Assembly (NCBI RefSeq): GCF_004005815.1
Contig: NZ_SACK01000001.1
Span: 62,001 to 126,000 of the forward strand
Source of the DNA: Mucilaginibacter limnophilus
Lineage (GTDB): Bacteria > Bacteroidota > Bacteroidia > Sphingobacteriales > Sphingobacteriaceae
Reading direction: 5' to 3'
DNA: 64,000 bases
Both the position numbers and the translations under genes were made by a program. The notes under the pieces were generated by a model. It worked only from the letters and a program-made list of their open reading frames with translations, was not told where the DNA came from and made no database searches. Below are positions 44,012-52,630 of this stretch, in pieces. Position 1 is the stretch's first letter, and each line of letters starts with the position of its first letter.

Positions 44012-45778
44012 ATGAAAATACATACAATGATGGGTCGCCTGGCAGGCGGCATAGCCCTTGCCATGCAAATGTTTTCTGGTGATGCAGCTACTGCACAAGG
44101 CTTTTTAAAGGCTGATGGTAAGCGCATTGTTAACGAAAAAGGTGAAAATATACTGCTGCGTGGTATCGGTTTCGGCGGATGGATGCTGCAGGAAGGTTAT
44201 ATGCTTGGCGTGTATGCAGAAGGACAGCAATACCGCATAAGAGAGCGCGTTGAAGAGCTAACAAGTAAACAGCAGGCAGATGAGTTTTATGCGGCATGGC
44301 TTAAAAATCATACTACCAAAGCTGATATCGACTCGCTGAAAGCATGGGGTTTTAATTCGGTAAGGTTGCCAATGCATTACAACCTGTACACCTTGCCGGT
44401 TGATAAAGAACCTGTTGCAGGTAAAAACACCTGGCTTGATAAAGGCTTCGCCATGACCGACAGTCTGCTGGCATGGTGCAAGGCCAATCAAATGTATTTG
44501 ATACTCGATTTGCATGCGGCACCGGGCGGACAGGGTAACGACCTGAACATTTCCGACCGCGACCCTTCAAAACCATCGCTATGGGAAAGTGAAGCCAATC
44601 AGGCTAAAACCGTCGCCCTATGGCATAAACTGGCTGAGCGTTATGCCAACGAGCCATGGATAGGTGGTTATGATATTATTAACGAACCAAACTGGGGTTT
44701 CAGCGACCTGAAAAACGATAAGAATGGTACCGGCGAAAAGGAAAATAAACCATTACGTAAGCTGATGATGGATATCACCACGGCTATCCGCCAGGTGGAT
44801 AAAAAGCATATCATTATAATTGAAGGTAACGGCTGGGGGAACAACTATAATGGCGTTTTGCCGCAGTGGGATAACAATATGGTGCTAAGCTTCCACAAAT
44901 ACTGGAACTATAATGATGAAGCGTCGATTAAGCATATTATTGATTATCGTGACAAGTACAACATCCCGGCCTGGCTGGGTGAAACCGGTGAAAACTCGAA
45001 CGTTTGGTTTACGCAAGCCATCAGTTTGCTCGAAAAAAATAACATAGGCTGGGCATGGTGGCCGCTTAAAAAATTGGGTGGCAACAACCCTTTGCAAGTA
45101 CGCAATAACCCGGCTTACGAGCAGGTGCAGCGCTACTGGCGCGGCGAAGGCCTCAAACCCGATGCAGCAACCGCTTATAAGGGACTGATGCAACTGGCCG
45201 CAAATACTAACATCAAAACCAACATTGTGCATCACGATGTTATTGACGCGATGCTACGCCAGCCATCTACCAAAGTTACAAAACCGTTTGCAGCTAATCG
45301 GTTAAATAAAAGCCTGACTATTAACGCGGTTGATTATGACCTGGGAACTAACGGATACGCCTACTTTGACACTGATACGGCAGATTACCATGTTTCTACA
45401 GGTAAAAGCACGGCCGGTAACAAAGGCGGTGCTTACCGTAATGATGGTGTCGATATTTTAAAAGCCGATGACGGCGGAATATATTTTGTTAGCGATATTG
45501 AAGATGGCGAATGGCTGCAATATACGGTGGATGTATTGGAAAAAGGTAACTATAGCATTAAAGTGAAAGTTGCCGGGAATAATGAGGCTGCAGTATCAGC
45601 ATTAAATGGCACTACTACTATCATAAAGAATGTTTCTTTGCCGGTTAAAGACGGTTCTCAAAAATGGCAGGAAGTCACTTTAGGAAAAGTAACGCTTAAC
45701 AAAGGTGCCAATCATCTGCGTATCTTGGCTGATAAGGGCGGGTTCAATCTTTCACAAATTATCATTACCAAAAATTAA
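44012..45778 (+). CDS. GH5 glucanase with C-terminal CBM6
   Basis: The 588-residue protein has a signal peptide (ATAQG). The GH5 barrel reads LLRGIGFGGWMLQEGY, FNSVRLPMHYN, LDLHAAPGGQGND, acid/base Glu225 (IINEPNWG) and nucleophile Glu324 (WLGETGEN). This resembles exo-beta-1,3-glucanase-type GH5 enzymes. Residues 430-588 are a CBM6-like module (VDYDLGTNGYAYFDTD, GEWLQYTVDV, KGANHLRILAD), which usually binds beta-glucan or xylan chains. Fusion to a binding module in a likely periplasmic enzyme is less usual than in surface enzymes. Confidence 0.85.
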   Translation: MKIHTMMGRLAGGIALAMQMFSGDAATAQGFLKADGKRIVNEKGENILLRGIGFGGWMLQEGYMLGVYAEGQQYRIRERVEELTSKQQADEFYAAWLKNHTTKADIDSLKAWGFNSVRLPMHYNLYTLPVDKEPVAGKNTWLDKGFAMTDSLLAWCKANQMYLILDLHAAPGGQGNDLNISDRDPSKPSLWESEANQAKTVALWHKLAERYANEPWIGGYDIINEPNWGFSDLKNDKNGTGEKENKPLRKLMMDITTAIRQVDKKHIIIIEGNGWGNNYNGVLPQWDNNMVLSFHKYWNYNDEASIKHIIDYRDKYNIPAWLGETGENSNVWFTQAISLLEKNNIGWAWWPLKKLGGNNPLQVRNNPAYEQVQRYWRGEGLKPDAATAYKGLMQLAANTNIKTNIVHHDVIDAMLRQPSTKVTKPFAANRLNKSLTINAVDYDLGTNGYAYFDTDTADYHVSTGKSTAGNKGGAYRNDGVDILKADDGGIYFVSDIEDGEWLQYTVDVLEKGNYSIKVKVAGNNEAAVSALNGTTTIIKNVSLPVKDGSQKWQEVTLGKVTLNKGANHLRILADKGGFNLSQIIITKN

Positions 45779-45864
45779 TTGTACAAAATACATTAATACA
45801 CCTATAAATATTCCCCTATTGAGTATATTGCAGTAACTAATTATAACTGCTGTAAAGGGAAGAT

Positions 45865-48333
45865 ATGAACAACGGCAAATCTATTTTAACAACCAAAATA
45901 AAAGCAAGCGGCAAATTTTATTTGCTGCTTGCTGCATTTTTAGTCACGGCGTTTTCGGGCTTTGCCCAAACGCGCAGCGAAGCATTGCTTACCGATAACT
46001 GGAAATTTTACCGGGGCAAGAACGACGCGGCTTACAATAAAAGTTTCAACGACAAAAATTGGCAAACGGTGTCTGTTCCGCATGATTGGGCGATAGCCGG
46101 ACCGTTTGACAAAGAGATTGACAAACAGGTTGTAGCTATTGAGCAAAACGGCGAAACAAAACCCACCGAAAAAACTGGCCGTACCGGTGCGCTGCCTTAC
46201 ATTGGCGAGGGCTGGTACCGTAAAACTTTCCGTATATCAAATCTCACCAAAGGCAAAAGGGTGCTGATACAGTTTGACGGCGCGATGAGCGAACCGCGTG
46301 TGTACTTCAACGGCAAACAGGTTGGCGAGTGGAATTACGGTTACAACTACTTTTATATTGATGTAACCGACCTGGCTCTGGCTGATGCCGATAACGTTTT
46401 AGCTGTACATCTTAACAATCGCCCACAATCATCACGCTGGTACCCCGGCGCAGGGCTGTTCCGCAATGTGCATTTGATTGTTAAGGATGAAATCAGTATT
46501 GACAACTGGGGCGTGTCTATAACTACGCCGGTTGTTAACGAGCAGTTATCAAAGGTCAATATCAAAACCAAAATAACCGGTAGCAATGTACGCCTTGTAA
46601 CGCAAGTGCTTGATGCGCAAGGCAAGGAAGTAGTTTCAGAAACCACAGAAAAAATATTTGGTAACGAGTTTGAGCAAAACATCGCGGTAGCTAATTCTAA
46701 ACTATGGAGCCCTGAAACGCCATATTTGTACACCGCAGTAACCAGATTGTATCAGGGTGATGTGTTAAAAGACGAAGTGAAAACACGTTTTGGCATACGT
46801 ACCATCAGCTATCAGCAGGGGACAGGATTTAGCTTGAACGGTGTTAAGCGTAAGTTTAAGGGTGTATGCCTGCATCATGACCTTGGTCCGCTGGGGGCGG
46901 CAATCAACGTGGCAGCATTAAAGAGACAATTAACCATATTGAAAGACATGGGCTGCGATGCCATCCGTAGTTCCCATAATATGCCCTCGCCCGAGCAATT
47001 GGAACTTTGCGATGAAATGGGCTTTATGTTCCTGGCTGAAAGTTTTGACGAATGGGCAAAGCCGAAGGTAGAAAATGGCTATCACTTGTATTTCGATAAA
47101 GATGCCGAAAAAGATGTGGTAAACCTTGTTAGGGCTAACCGTAACCATCCCTGCATTGTGATGTGGAGCGCCGGTAACGAGGTGCCCGATCAATGGGGTG
47201 CCGAAGGCGTTAAACGTGCCAAATGGCTGCAGGATCTGTTTCATCGTGAAGACCCGACGCGCCCTGTAACCGTGGGTATGGATCAGGTTAAAAATACCAT
47301 GCAATCGGGCTTTGGCGCATTGCTGGACGTGCCGGGATTAAATTACCGTACGCACCTTTATGAAGAGGCCTTTGAAAAGTTTCCGCAGGGATTTATTCTT
47401 GGATCGGAAACAGCCTCTACTGTTAGCTCACGCGGCGTTTATAAATTCCCGGTTGTGTTTGCCAAAAACAAACAATATAATGATCTGCAATGCTCATCGT
47501 ACGATATGGAGTGCTGCGATTGGTCGAACCTGCCGGATGACGACTTTGTGCTGCAAGATGACAAGCCGTGGGTGATTGGAGAGTTTGTTTGGACGGGCTT
47601 TGACTACCTTGGTGAGCCAACACCATATGATGATTACTGGCCGTCGCGCAGTTCATATTTTGGTATTTGTGACCTGGCGGGTATCCCTAAAGACAGATAT
47701 TATTTATACCGTAGCCGCTGGAACAAGGAGGAACCAACACTGCATATATTACCGCATTGGAACTGGGAAGGCCGGGAAGGCCAAACTACACCGGTTTTTG
47801 TTTACACCAATTATGATAGTGCCGAGCTTTTTGTAAATGGCAAAAGCCAGGGTATCCGCAAAAAGAACAATGAAACACACCAAAGCCGCTACAGGCTGAT
47901 GTGGATGGATGTAAAGTATGAACCCGGTACTTTAAAGGTTGTAGCTTATGATAGCACAGGTAAAGTAGCCGCCGAAGAAAAAGTGGTTACAGCTGGTAAG
48001 CCATATCAAATTGTACTTAATGCTGATAGAAAAATGCTTACTGCTGACGGCAAAGACATTGCGTATGTTACGGTATCAGTTGTTGATAAAAATGGTTGCC
48101 CTTGCCCAACTGGAACGCAGCAACTAAAGTTCAATGTAAAAGGGCAGGGAACATTTAAGGCAGTTTGTAATGGCGATGCTACCTCGCTTGAGCCATTCAC
48201 TAAGCCAACCATGAAGCTTTTCAGTGGGAAATTAGTTGTGCTGGTTGAATCGGCTAAGCAAAAAGGCAATATTGAACTTGCTGTAACAGGGAGTTCACTT
48301 AAAGGCGCAAAGATCAACTTAAAAGCCAACTAA
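45865..48333 (+). CDS. GH2 family beta-glycosidase
   Basis: The 822-residue protein has a signal peptide ending FSGFAQT. The GH2 order is clear: N-terminal jelly roll (NWQTVSVPHDWAI, PYIGEGWYRKTF), immunoglobulin-like domain, and TIM barrel with HHDLGPLG, RSSHNMPSPEQLELCDEMG, acid/base Glu439 (SAGNEVPD) and nucleophile Glu515 (ILGSETAS). Two more beta domains follow, including a DUF4982-like one. Members are beta-galactosidases or, in glucan PULs, beta-glucosidases and other exo-enzymes. It is the last gene of PUL 2, after an 86-bp gap, so its link to the glucan function is by position. Confidence 0.85.
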   Translation: MNNGKSILTTKIKASGKFYLLLAAFLVTAFSGFAQTRSEALLTDNWKFYRGKNDAAYNKSFNDKNWQTVSVPHDWAIAGPFDKEIDKQVVAIEQNGETKPTEKTGRTGALPYIGEGWYRKTFRISNLTKGKRVLIQFDGAMSEPRVYFNGKQVGEWNYGYNYFYIDVTDLALADADNVLAVHLNNRPQSSRWYPGAGLFRNVHLIVKDEISIDNWGVSITTPVVNEQLSKVNIKTKITGSNVRLVTQVLDAQGKEVVSETTEKIFGNEFEQNIAVANSKLWSPETPYLYTAVTRLYQGDVLKDEVKTRFGIRTISYQQGTGFSLNGVKRKFKGVCLHHDLGPLGAAINVAALKRQLTILKDMGCDAIRSSHNMPSPEQLELCDEMGFMFLAESFDEWAKPKVENGYHLYFDKDAEKDVVNLVRANRNHPCIVMWSAGNEVPDQWGAEGVKRAKWLQDLFHREDPTRPVTVGMDQVKNTMQSGFGALLDVPGLNYRTHLYEEAFEKFPQGFILGSETASTVSSRGVYKFPVVFAKNKQYNDLQCSSYDMECCDWSNLPDDDFVLQDDKPWVIGEFVWTGFDYLGEPTPYDDYWPSRSSYFGICDLAGIPKDRYYLYRSRWNKEEPTLHILPHWNWEGREGQTTPVFVYTNYDSAELFVNGKSQGIRKKNNETHQSRYRLMWMDVKYEPGTLKVVAYDSTGKVAAEEKVVTAGKPYQIVLNADRKMLTADGKDIAYVTVSVVDKNGCPCPTGTQQLKFNVKGQGTFKAVCNGDATSLEPFTKPTMKLFSGKLVVLVESAKQKGNIELAVTGSSLKGAKINLKAN

Positions 48334-48374
48334 AAAAGTAGCTGATATTTATTCTTTTTAATGGTTTGCAAACA

Positions 48375-48406
48375 CCAACGGTTAAAAGTGAACCCCTAAC
48401 CGTTGG
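48375..48406. terminator. Hairpin between convergent GH2 and UspA genes
   Basis: CCAACGGTTA and TAACCGTTGG form a perfect 10-bp stem around 12 nt. No long T-run follows on either side, so termination may be weak or factor-assisted. Confidence 0.55.
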
Positions 48407-48434
48407 CTGGAAATTGCGCTAAGCTGGCAACCCG

Positions 48435-49229
48435 TTAAAATGGGAACAGCATCAAAGGCAAACCTGCTATGCTCTTTTTAATCTCCTGAATTTTATCAAA
48501 ATGATGATTGTTATTCACTATGGCAACTGCGCCGCAATTAAGACCGTGAACAAGCACATCAAGCGCTTCATTTAGTTCAGTTTTATTTATGTTACAAAAT
48601 TGAGGGCGCTGATCGTTTTTGCAAAGAGCGGTTAATGCAGCAAATTTATCCGCTGCGAAGGTTGCTTCAATATCAGGTAAGCCTGAGGCCGAAAGATGGG
48701 CAACAAGTAATTGGGAACCAAAGTAACCGCCAAGCGAATTAAGGAACTTTATAATACGAGGCTGGCAATATCGCAGGTCTGTTAAATATACTATGCGCTC
48801 GGGTGGTGTAATACATCCGTTAATATTAGGTAGCAACAGCGCGGGGCAATTTAAACGGTACATTAAACGGCGGGCGATATTGGTAACCGTACCGCTATCA
48901 TCCGTCTCGGATTGTGATGTAATTATCAGCTCACAATTGGCTTGTTTAACAAACTCGAATAGTTTATCAACCGGCTTTAATTCGGCATCGACATAAACAT
49001 CAGCGTTTATATGGCTGGTTAGAGGCTCTGATTTAGGTTCTTCAATGTGTTCGTGATAGCTGCCGGTTAAAGCTAAACGCCGGTGAGCGGTAGTTTCAAC
49101 CCTTCTATTTAAGTAGTTACCAACATGTGCCACTAATAATTTGCATCCTTGTAATGCGGCCAGACGCTCGGCGGCTAAAGCAACTGAGTAGCTTTGTTTA
49201 CCGGTGTGTATAAATAAGATTGTTCCCAT
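48435..49229 (-). CDS. Tandem-domain universal stress protein (UspA family)
   Basis: From the ATG at 49229 the protein has 264 residues. It starts MGTILFIHTGKQSYSVALAA, the usual first strand and helix of a Usp fold, and holds two Usp-like domains (1-140 and 145-264), the second ending VAIVNNNHHFDKIQE and a short strand. The classic GxxG-9x-GS/T ATP motif is not clear, so it may not bind ATP. A longer frame to 49286 would add 19 hydrophobic residues and is less likely. Such proteins act in the cytoplasm in stress responses. It is convergent with PUL 2 and unrelated to it. Confidence 0.75.
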   Translation of the reverse strand: MGTILFIHTGKQSYSVALAAERLAALQGCKLLVAHVGNYLNRRVETTAHRRLALTGSYHEHIEEPKSEPLTSHINADVYVDAELKPVDKLFEFVKQANCELIITSQSETDDSGTVTNIARRLMYRLNCPALLLPNINGCITPPERIVYLTDLRYCQPRIIKFLNSLGGYFGSQLLVAHLSASGLPDIEATFAADKFAALTALCKNDQRPQFCNINKTELNEALDVLVHGLNCGAVAIVNNNHHFDKIQEIKKSIAGLPLMLFPF

Positions 49230-49488
49230 CGAGTTATGCAGCACCAATGCGGTTAGATATATTACAGCGCTTTTTTCCTTATACATTGTTTTTGATTGCG
49301 AGGCTGTACAGCCGCAGGTAGCTACTACTTTAAGGAATGAAACCGATAAAGGTTTTTAAAATTTGAAAATAATTGAAAAGTAGGATAATATTATAACTTA
49401 TAGTTAATATTCAAGTTTTAAATTTTTATATAGTTGTAAATCCTCGCGTGTATAATTAGAATAAAATCTACTATTTCTATAGATTTTA

Positions 49489-49518
49489 TTGATTATTTGA
49501 AAAAGTGTTTTACATTTG
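49489..49518 (+). promoter_or_regulatory. Candidate promoter for the TonB receptor, with a long leader
   Basis: TTG at 49489-49491 is followed after 19 bp by TACATTTG at 49511-49518, matching the Bacteroidota -33/-7 pattern (TTTG, then TAnnTTTG). Transcription would start near 49525, giving a leader of about 290 nt before the ATG at 49815. The gap 49230-49814 holds nothing else I can support. A 68-codon minus-strand frame there has an unlikely composition and no context. Confidence 0.45.
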
Positions 49519-49814
49519 TGCCACAAATTAATTACAATCTGATACATTTTAGCTGAATGGAACTTTATCCAACTTCTTGTATGAACTTTAAAACAACAAC
49601 CTTCAAACAAATAATGCGTATCTCATCCGCTTGCTGTTGTTGATATTACCGGCTACTACAGCCAACCACGAATTCTATATAAGTCACTGATTTTTGCAAA
49701 GGACTAAGGTGTTTAAAGGCACCGAAGTCATCTTATGTCAAAGCCCAATATTAATTTAAACAACCCTTAACGCGCTCATAACCAAAACAAAGCGCATAAA
49801 TAAATCCCAATCAC

Positions 49815-52451
49815 ATGAAAAAGAGTTTACTCATTTTATTTGCACTTATATTTTCAACGGGCTTAGCCGTTGCTCAAAACAAAGTTACAGGTGTAGTTAA
49901 GCGCCTCGACGGCTCACCAGTGCCCCGCGCAACCGTGTCAATAAGAGGTACAAGCACAGTTGTAAGCGCCGACGACGATGGCGCGTTTAGCATTGAAGCC
50001 AAACAAGAACCACCTTTTTATATACAGGTTAGTTCGGTAGGGTATAAGCCTCAAGACTTTCAGGTTCTGGCATTTCAAACTACACCATTAGAGCTGGTGC
50101 TGGTTGAAAATGCGCTGCTTGATGAGATTGTTGTAACATCAAGAAGACGTTCAGAAGTATTGCAGGATGTGCCTATTCCAATTTCAGTTGTTGGCGGTAC
50201 GCAAATTGACCAGGCTGGCGCCTTCAACGTAAACCGTGTCAAAGAACTTATTCCATCTGTTCAGTTATATACTTCAAATCCACGTAACACAGGTATTAAC
50301 ATTCGTGGTATTGGTTCACCATTTGGTTTAACAAATGATGGTCTTGATCCGGGTGTTGGTTTTTACGTAGACGGTGTTTACTACGCACGTCCTGCCGCTG
50401 CTACGCTTGATTTTATTGATATCGACCGTATTGAGGTGCTACGTGGCCCGCAGGGTACCTTGTTTGGTAAAAACACCAGTGCAGGCGCTATTAACATTAC
50501 CACACGCAAGCCTACATTTACACCTGAAGCCTCTTTTGAAACCAGCTTTGGAAATTACGGCTACATTCAAGCAAAAGCTTCGATTTCAGGTCCGTTAAGT
50601 AAGAAATTTGCAGCACGTGTATCTTTCTCAGGTACTCAGCGTAATGGTCTTGTTGAAAACATAGCTACCGGACGCGCTACTAATGACATCAACAATCTTG
50701 GCGGCCGCGCTCAGTTATTGTTCAGGCCTTCAGATAATGTTTCTATCACGCTGGCCGGCGACGTATCTGACCAAAAACCTGATGGTTACGCACAGGTTGT
50801 TGCAGGAGTAGTAAAAACAAACCGTCCCGCTTACCGGCAGTTTGACGCTATTACTGCCGATTTAAATTATAAGCTGCCAAGCACCAACCCTTTCGACCGT
50901 ATAATTGATCATGATACGCCATGGAGATCAGGCAACCAGCTTGGTGGTGTTTCGTTAAACGCTGATATTAAAGTTGGCCCGGGTACGTTAACTTCAACCA
51001 CTGCATGGCGTTACTGGAACTGGGATCCATCAAATGACAGGGACTTTACAGGCTTACCGGTATTGGCCAAATCACAAAACCCGGCCAAACATAAAAACTG
51101 GTCGCAGGAAGTGCGTTATGCAGGCCAACTATCTGAAAAGTTAAGCGGTGTGGTAGGTTTATTTTATATCGACCAGGAAGTAAAGATTACCGGTACTGAA
51201 GAGTCGGGCTCGGCTCAGGCACGTTTTTCAAAAAGCTCAACCGGGGCAATTAAAGGCGTAGCCGATACCACTTATGATGATCTTTGGGCTATACCGGGCT
51301 TGTTAGACGGTTATGGTATTTATACCGACGCTTCAATAAAATCACAAAGCGCGGCGGCATTTGCCAGTATCGACTGGGAGTTTGCTAAGAACTTTCACAT
51401 ACTGCCGGGTGTGCGTTTCAATTACGATAACAAAGAGGTATACTACAACCGCGTTGCAAAAGGTGGTTTAGATATAGCTTCAACCTCTTACAGCAGCACT
51501 ATAAAAACGGAACTTCAAAAAATAAAAAGCGGTGTGTACAGCAGCCAGCAATATGATGCCGACGCTGATGAAAAGAACTTCACCTATTCGGCTACCGCAG
51601 CCTACAAGCCAAGCAGGCGCCTTAATGCTTTTGCTACTTATTCAACCAGTTTTAAACCTGTGGGTGTAAACGTGGCAGGTTTGCCAACTACTACAGTTGA
51701 CGGTAAAACAGTGGCCGATCTTAGCTTAGCCGTTATCAAGCCGGAAAAAACAAAACATTATGAAATTGGCGTTAAAACCACACCACTTGATAACCTGATA
51801 CTGAATTTAACTTTCCATAACTCGGATATTAAAAACTATCAAACCAACGTTAACTCACCTGAGTTAGGTGTAAACCGTGGTTACATAGCCAATGCCGATA
51901 AAGTAAACGTAAAAGGCCTTGAGTTTGACGGTAGCTACAGATTAAACCAAAATTTCTCTTTTTATGGAGCTGCATCTTATACCGATGCAAAATATGTAAA
52001 ATTTACCAATGCACCGCTTCCGCTTGAAGAGACCGGATTAACAACTCAAGTTGATGGCAAGGCAGTACAGGTTGCGTTTAAAGATATATCAGGCGGCAGG
52101 CTTCCGGGCGTTTCCAAATGGGCTGGCTCATTAGGTGGTGAGTATGCTACCCCGTTTAAAGCTTATGGTAAAGACACCAAGTTCTTTATAGCAGCCGACG
52201 GATTTTTCCGTTCGTCTTTCTCATCAAGCCCGTCACCATCTGCATATTTGAACATTGATGGCTATACGCTTATCAATGCAAGGGTAGGTTTTAAAGCTGT
52301 AAAAGGCGTATCTGCTTACATTTGGAGCCGCAATTTGCTTAACACAAACTATTTTGAGCAATTATTGCCTGCAGGAGGTAATGCCGGTCATTATGCGGCA
52401 GTGCTGGGCGATCAGCGCACCTTCGGTGTAACATTGCGCTACGTTTTATAA
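49815..52451 (+). CDS. TonB-dependent receptor (non-SusC type) with CarboxypepD_reg domain
   Basis: The 878-residue protein has a signal peptide ending AVAQN. A CarboxypepD_reg-like domain follows (VTGVVKRLDGSPVPRATVSI), then a TonB-box region DEIVVTSRRRSE. The plug carries the classic motif EVLRGPQGTLFGKNTSAGAI. The barrel ends TFGVTLRYVL. The plug resembles siderophore or small-molecule receptors more than SusC, and no SusD follows. The next gene is a GH106-like rhamnosidase, so the ligand may be a rhamnose-bearing saccharide or glycoside. A strong terminator lies between them. A likely promoter lies about 300 bp upstream. Confidence 0.9.
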   Translation: MKKSLLILFALIFSTGLAVAQNKVTGVVKRLDGSPVPRATVSIRGTSTVVSADDDGAFSIEAKQEPPFYIQVSSVGYKPQDFQVLAFQTTPLELVLVENALLDEIVVTSRRRSEVLQDVPIPISVVGGTQIDQAGAFNVNRVKELIPSVQLYTSNPRNTGINIRGIGSPFGLTNDGLDPGVGFYVDGVYYARPAAATLDFIDIDRIEVLRGPQGTLFGKNTSAGAINITTRKPTFTPEASFETSFGNYGYIQAKASISGPLSKKFAARVSFSGTQRNGLVENIATGRATNDINNLGGRAQLLFRPSDNVSITLAGDVSDQKPDGYAQVVAGVVKTNRPAYRQFDAITADLNYKLPSTNPFDRIIDHDTPWRSGNQLGGVSLNADIKVGPGTLTSTTAWRYWNWDPSNDRDFTGLPVLAKSQNPAKHKNWSQEVRYAGQLSEKLSGVVGLFYIDQEVKITGTEESGSAQARFSKSSTGAIKGVADTTYDDLWAIPGLLDGYGIYTDASIKSQSAAAFASIDWEFAKNFHILPGVRFNYDNKEVYYNRVAKGGLDIASTSYSSTIKTELQKIKSGVYSSQQYDADADEKNFTYSATAAYKPSRRLNAFATYSTSFKPVGVNVAGLPTTTVDGKTVADLSLAVIKPEKTKHYEIGVKTTPLDNLILNLTFHNSDIKNYQTNVNSPELGVNRGYIANADKVNVKGLEFDGSYRLNQNFSFYGAASYTDAKYVKFTNAPLPLEETGLTTQVDGKAVQVAFKDISGGRLPGVSKWAGSLGGEYATPFKAYGKDTKFFIAADGFFRSSFSSSPSPSAYLNIDGYTLINARVGFKAVKGVSAYIWSRNLLNTNYFEQLLPAGGNAGHYAAVLGDQRTFGVTLRYVL

Positions 52452-52477
52452 TCAGTCATATAATCATCCTAATATAT

Positions 52478-52508
52478 GCCCTTCATACATACGTATGAGG
52501 GGCTTTTT
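52478..52508 (+). terminator. Rho-independent terminator after the TonB receptor
   Basis: GCCCTTCATAC pairs with GTATGAGGGGC (11 bp, one G-T pair) around a 4-nt loop, followed by T5. It separates the receptor from the GH106-like gene. Confidence 0.85.
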
Positions 52509-52630
52509 GTTTAATTGCACTATCAGGACAGTGCATAACAGTTGTTTGTAAGCTACAGTGTAGATTTGGCTGATCATTATAAATCCGCTTAGCAAGTTTT
52601 AAAAAAGCTTGTTGCAAGCACGCTAAAATT

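Noticed and set aside
49404..49610. 68-codon minus-strand frame in the UspA/TonB gap
   Set aside because: AT-rich composition, no signal or family features, overlaps the best promoter candidate for the TonB gene, and has no neighbours in the same direction.
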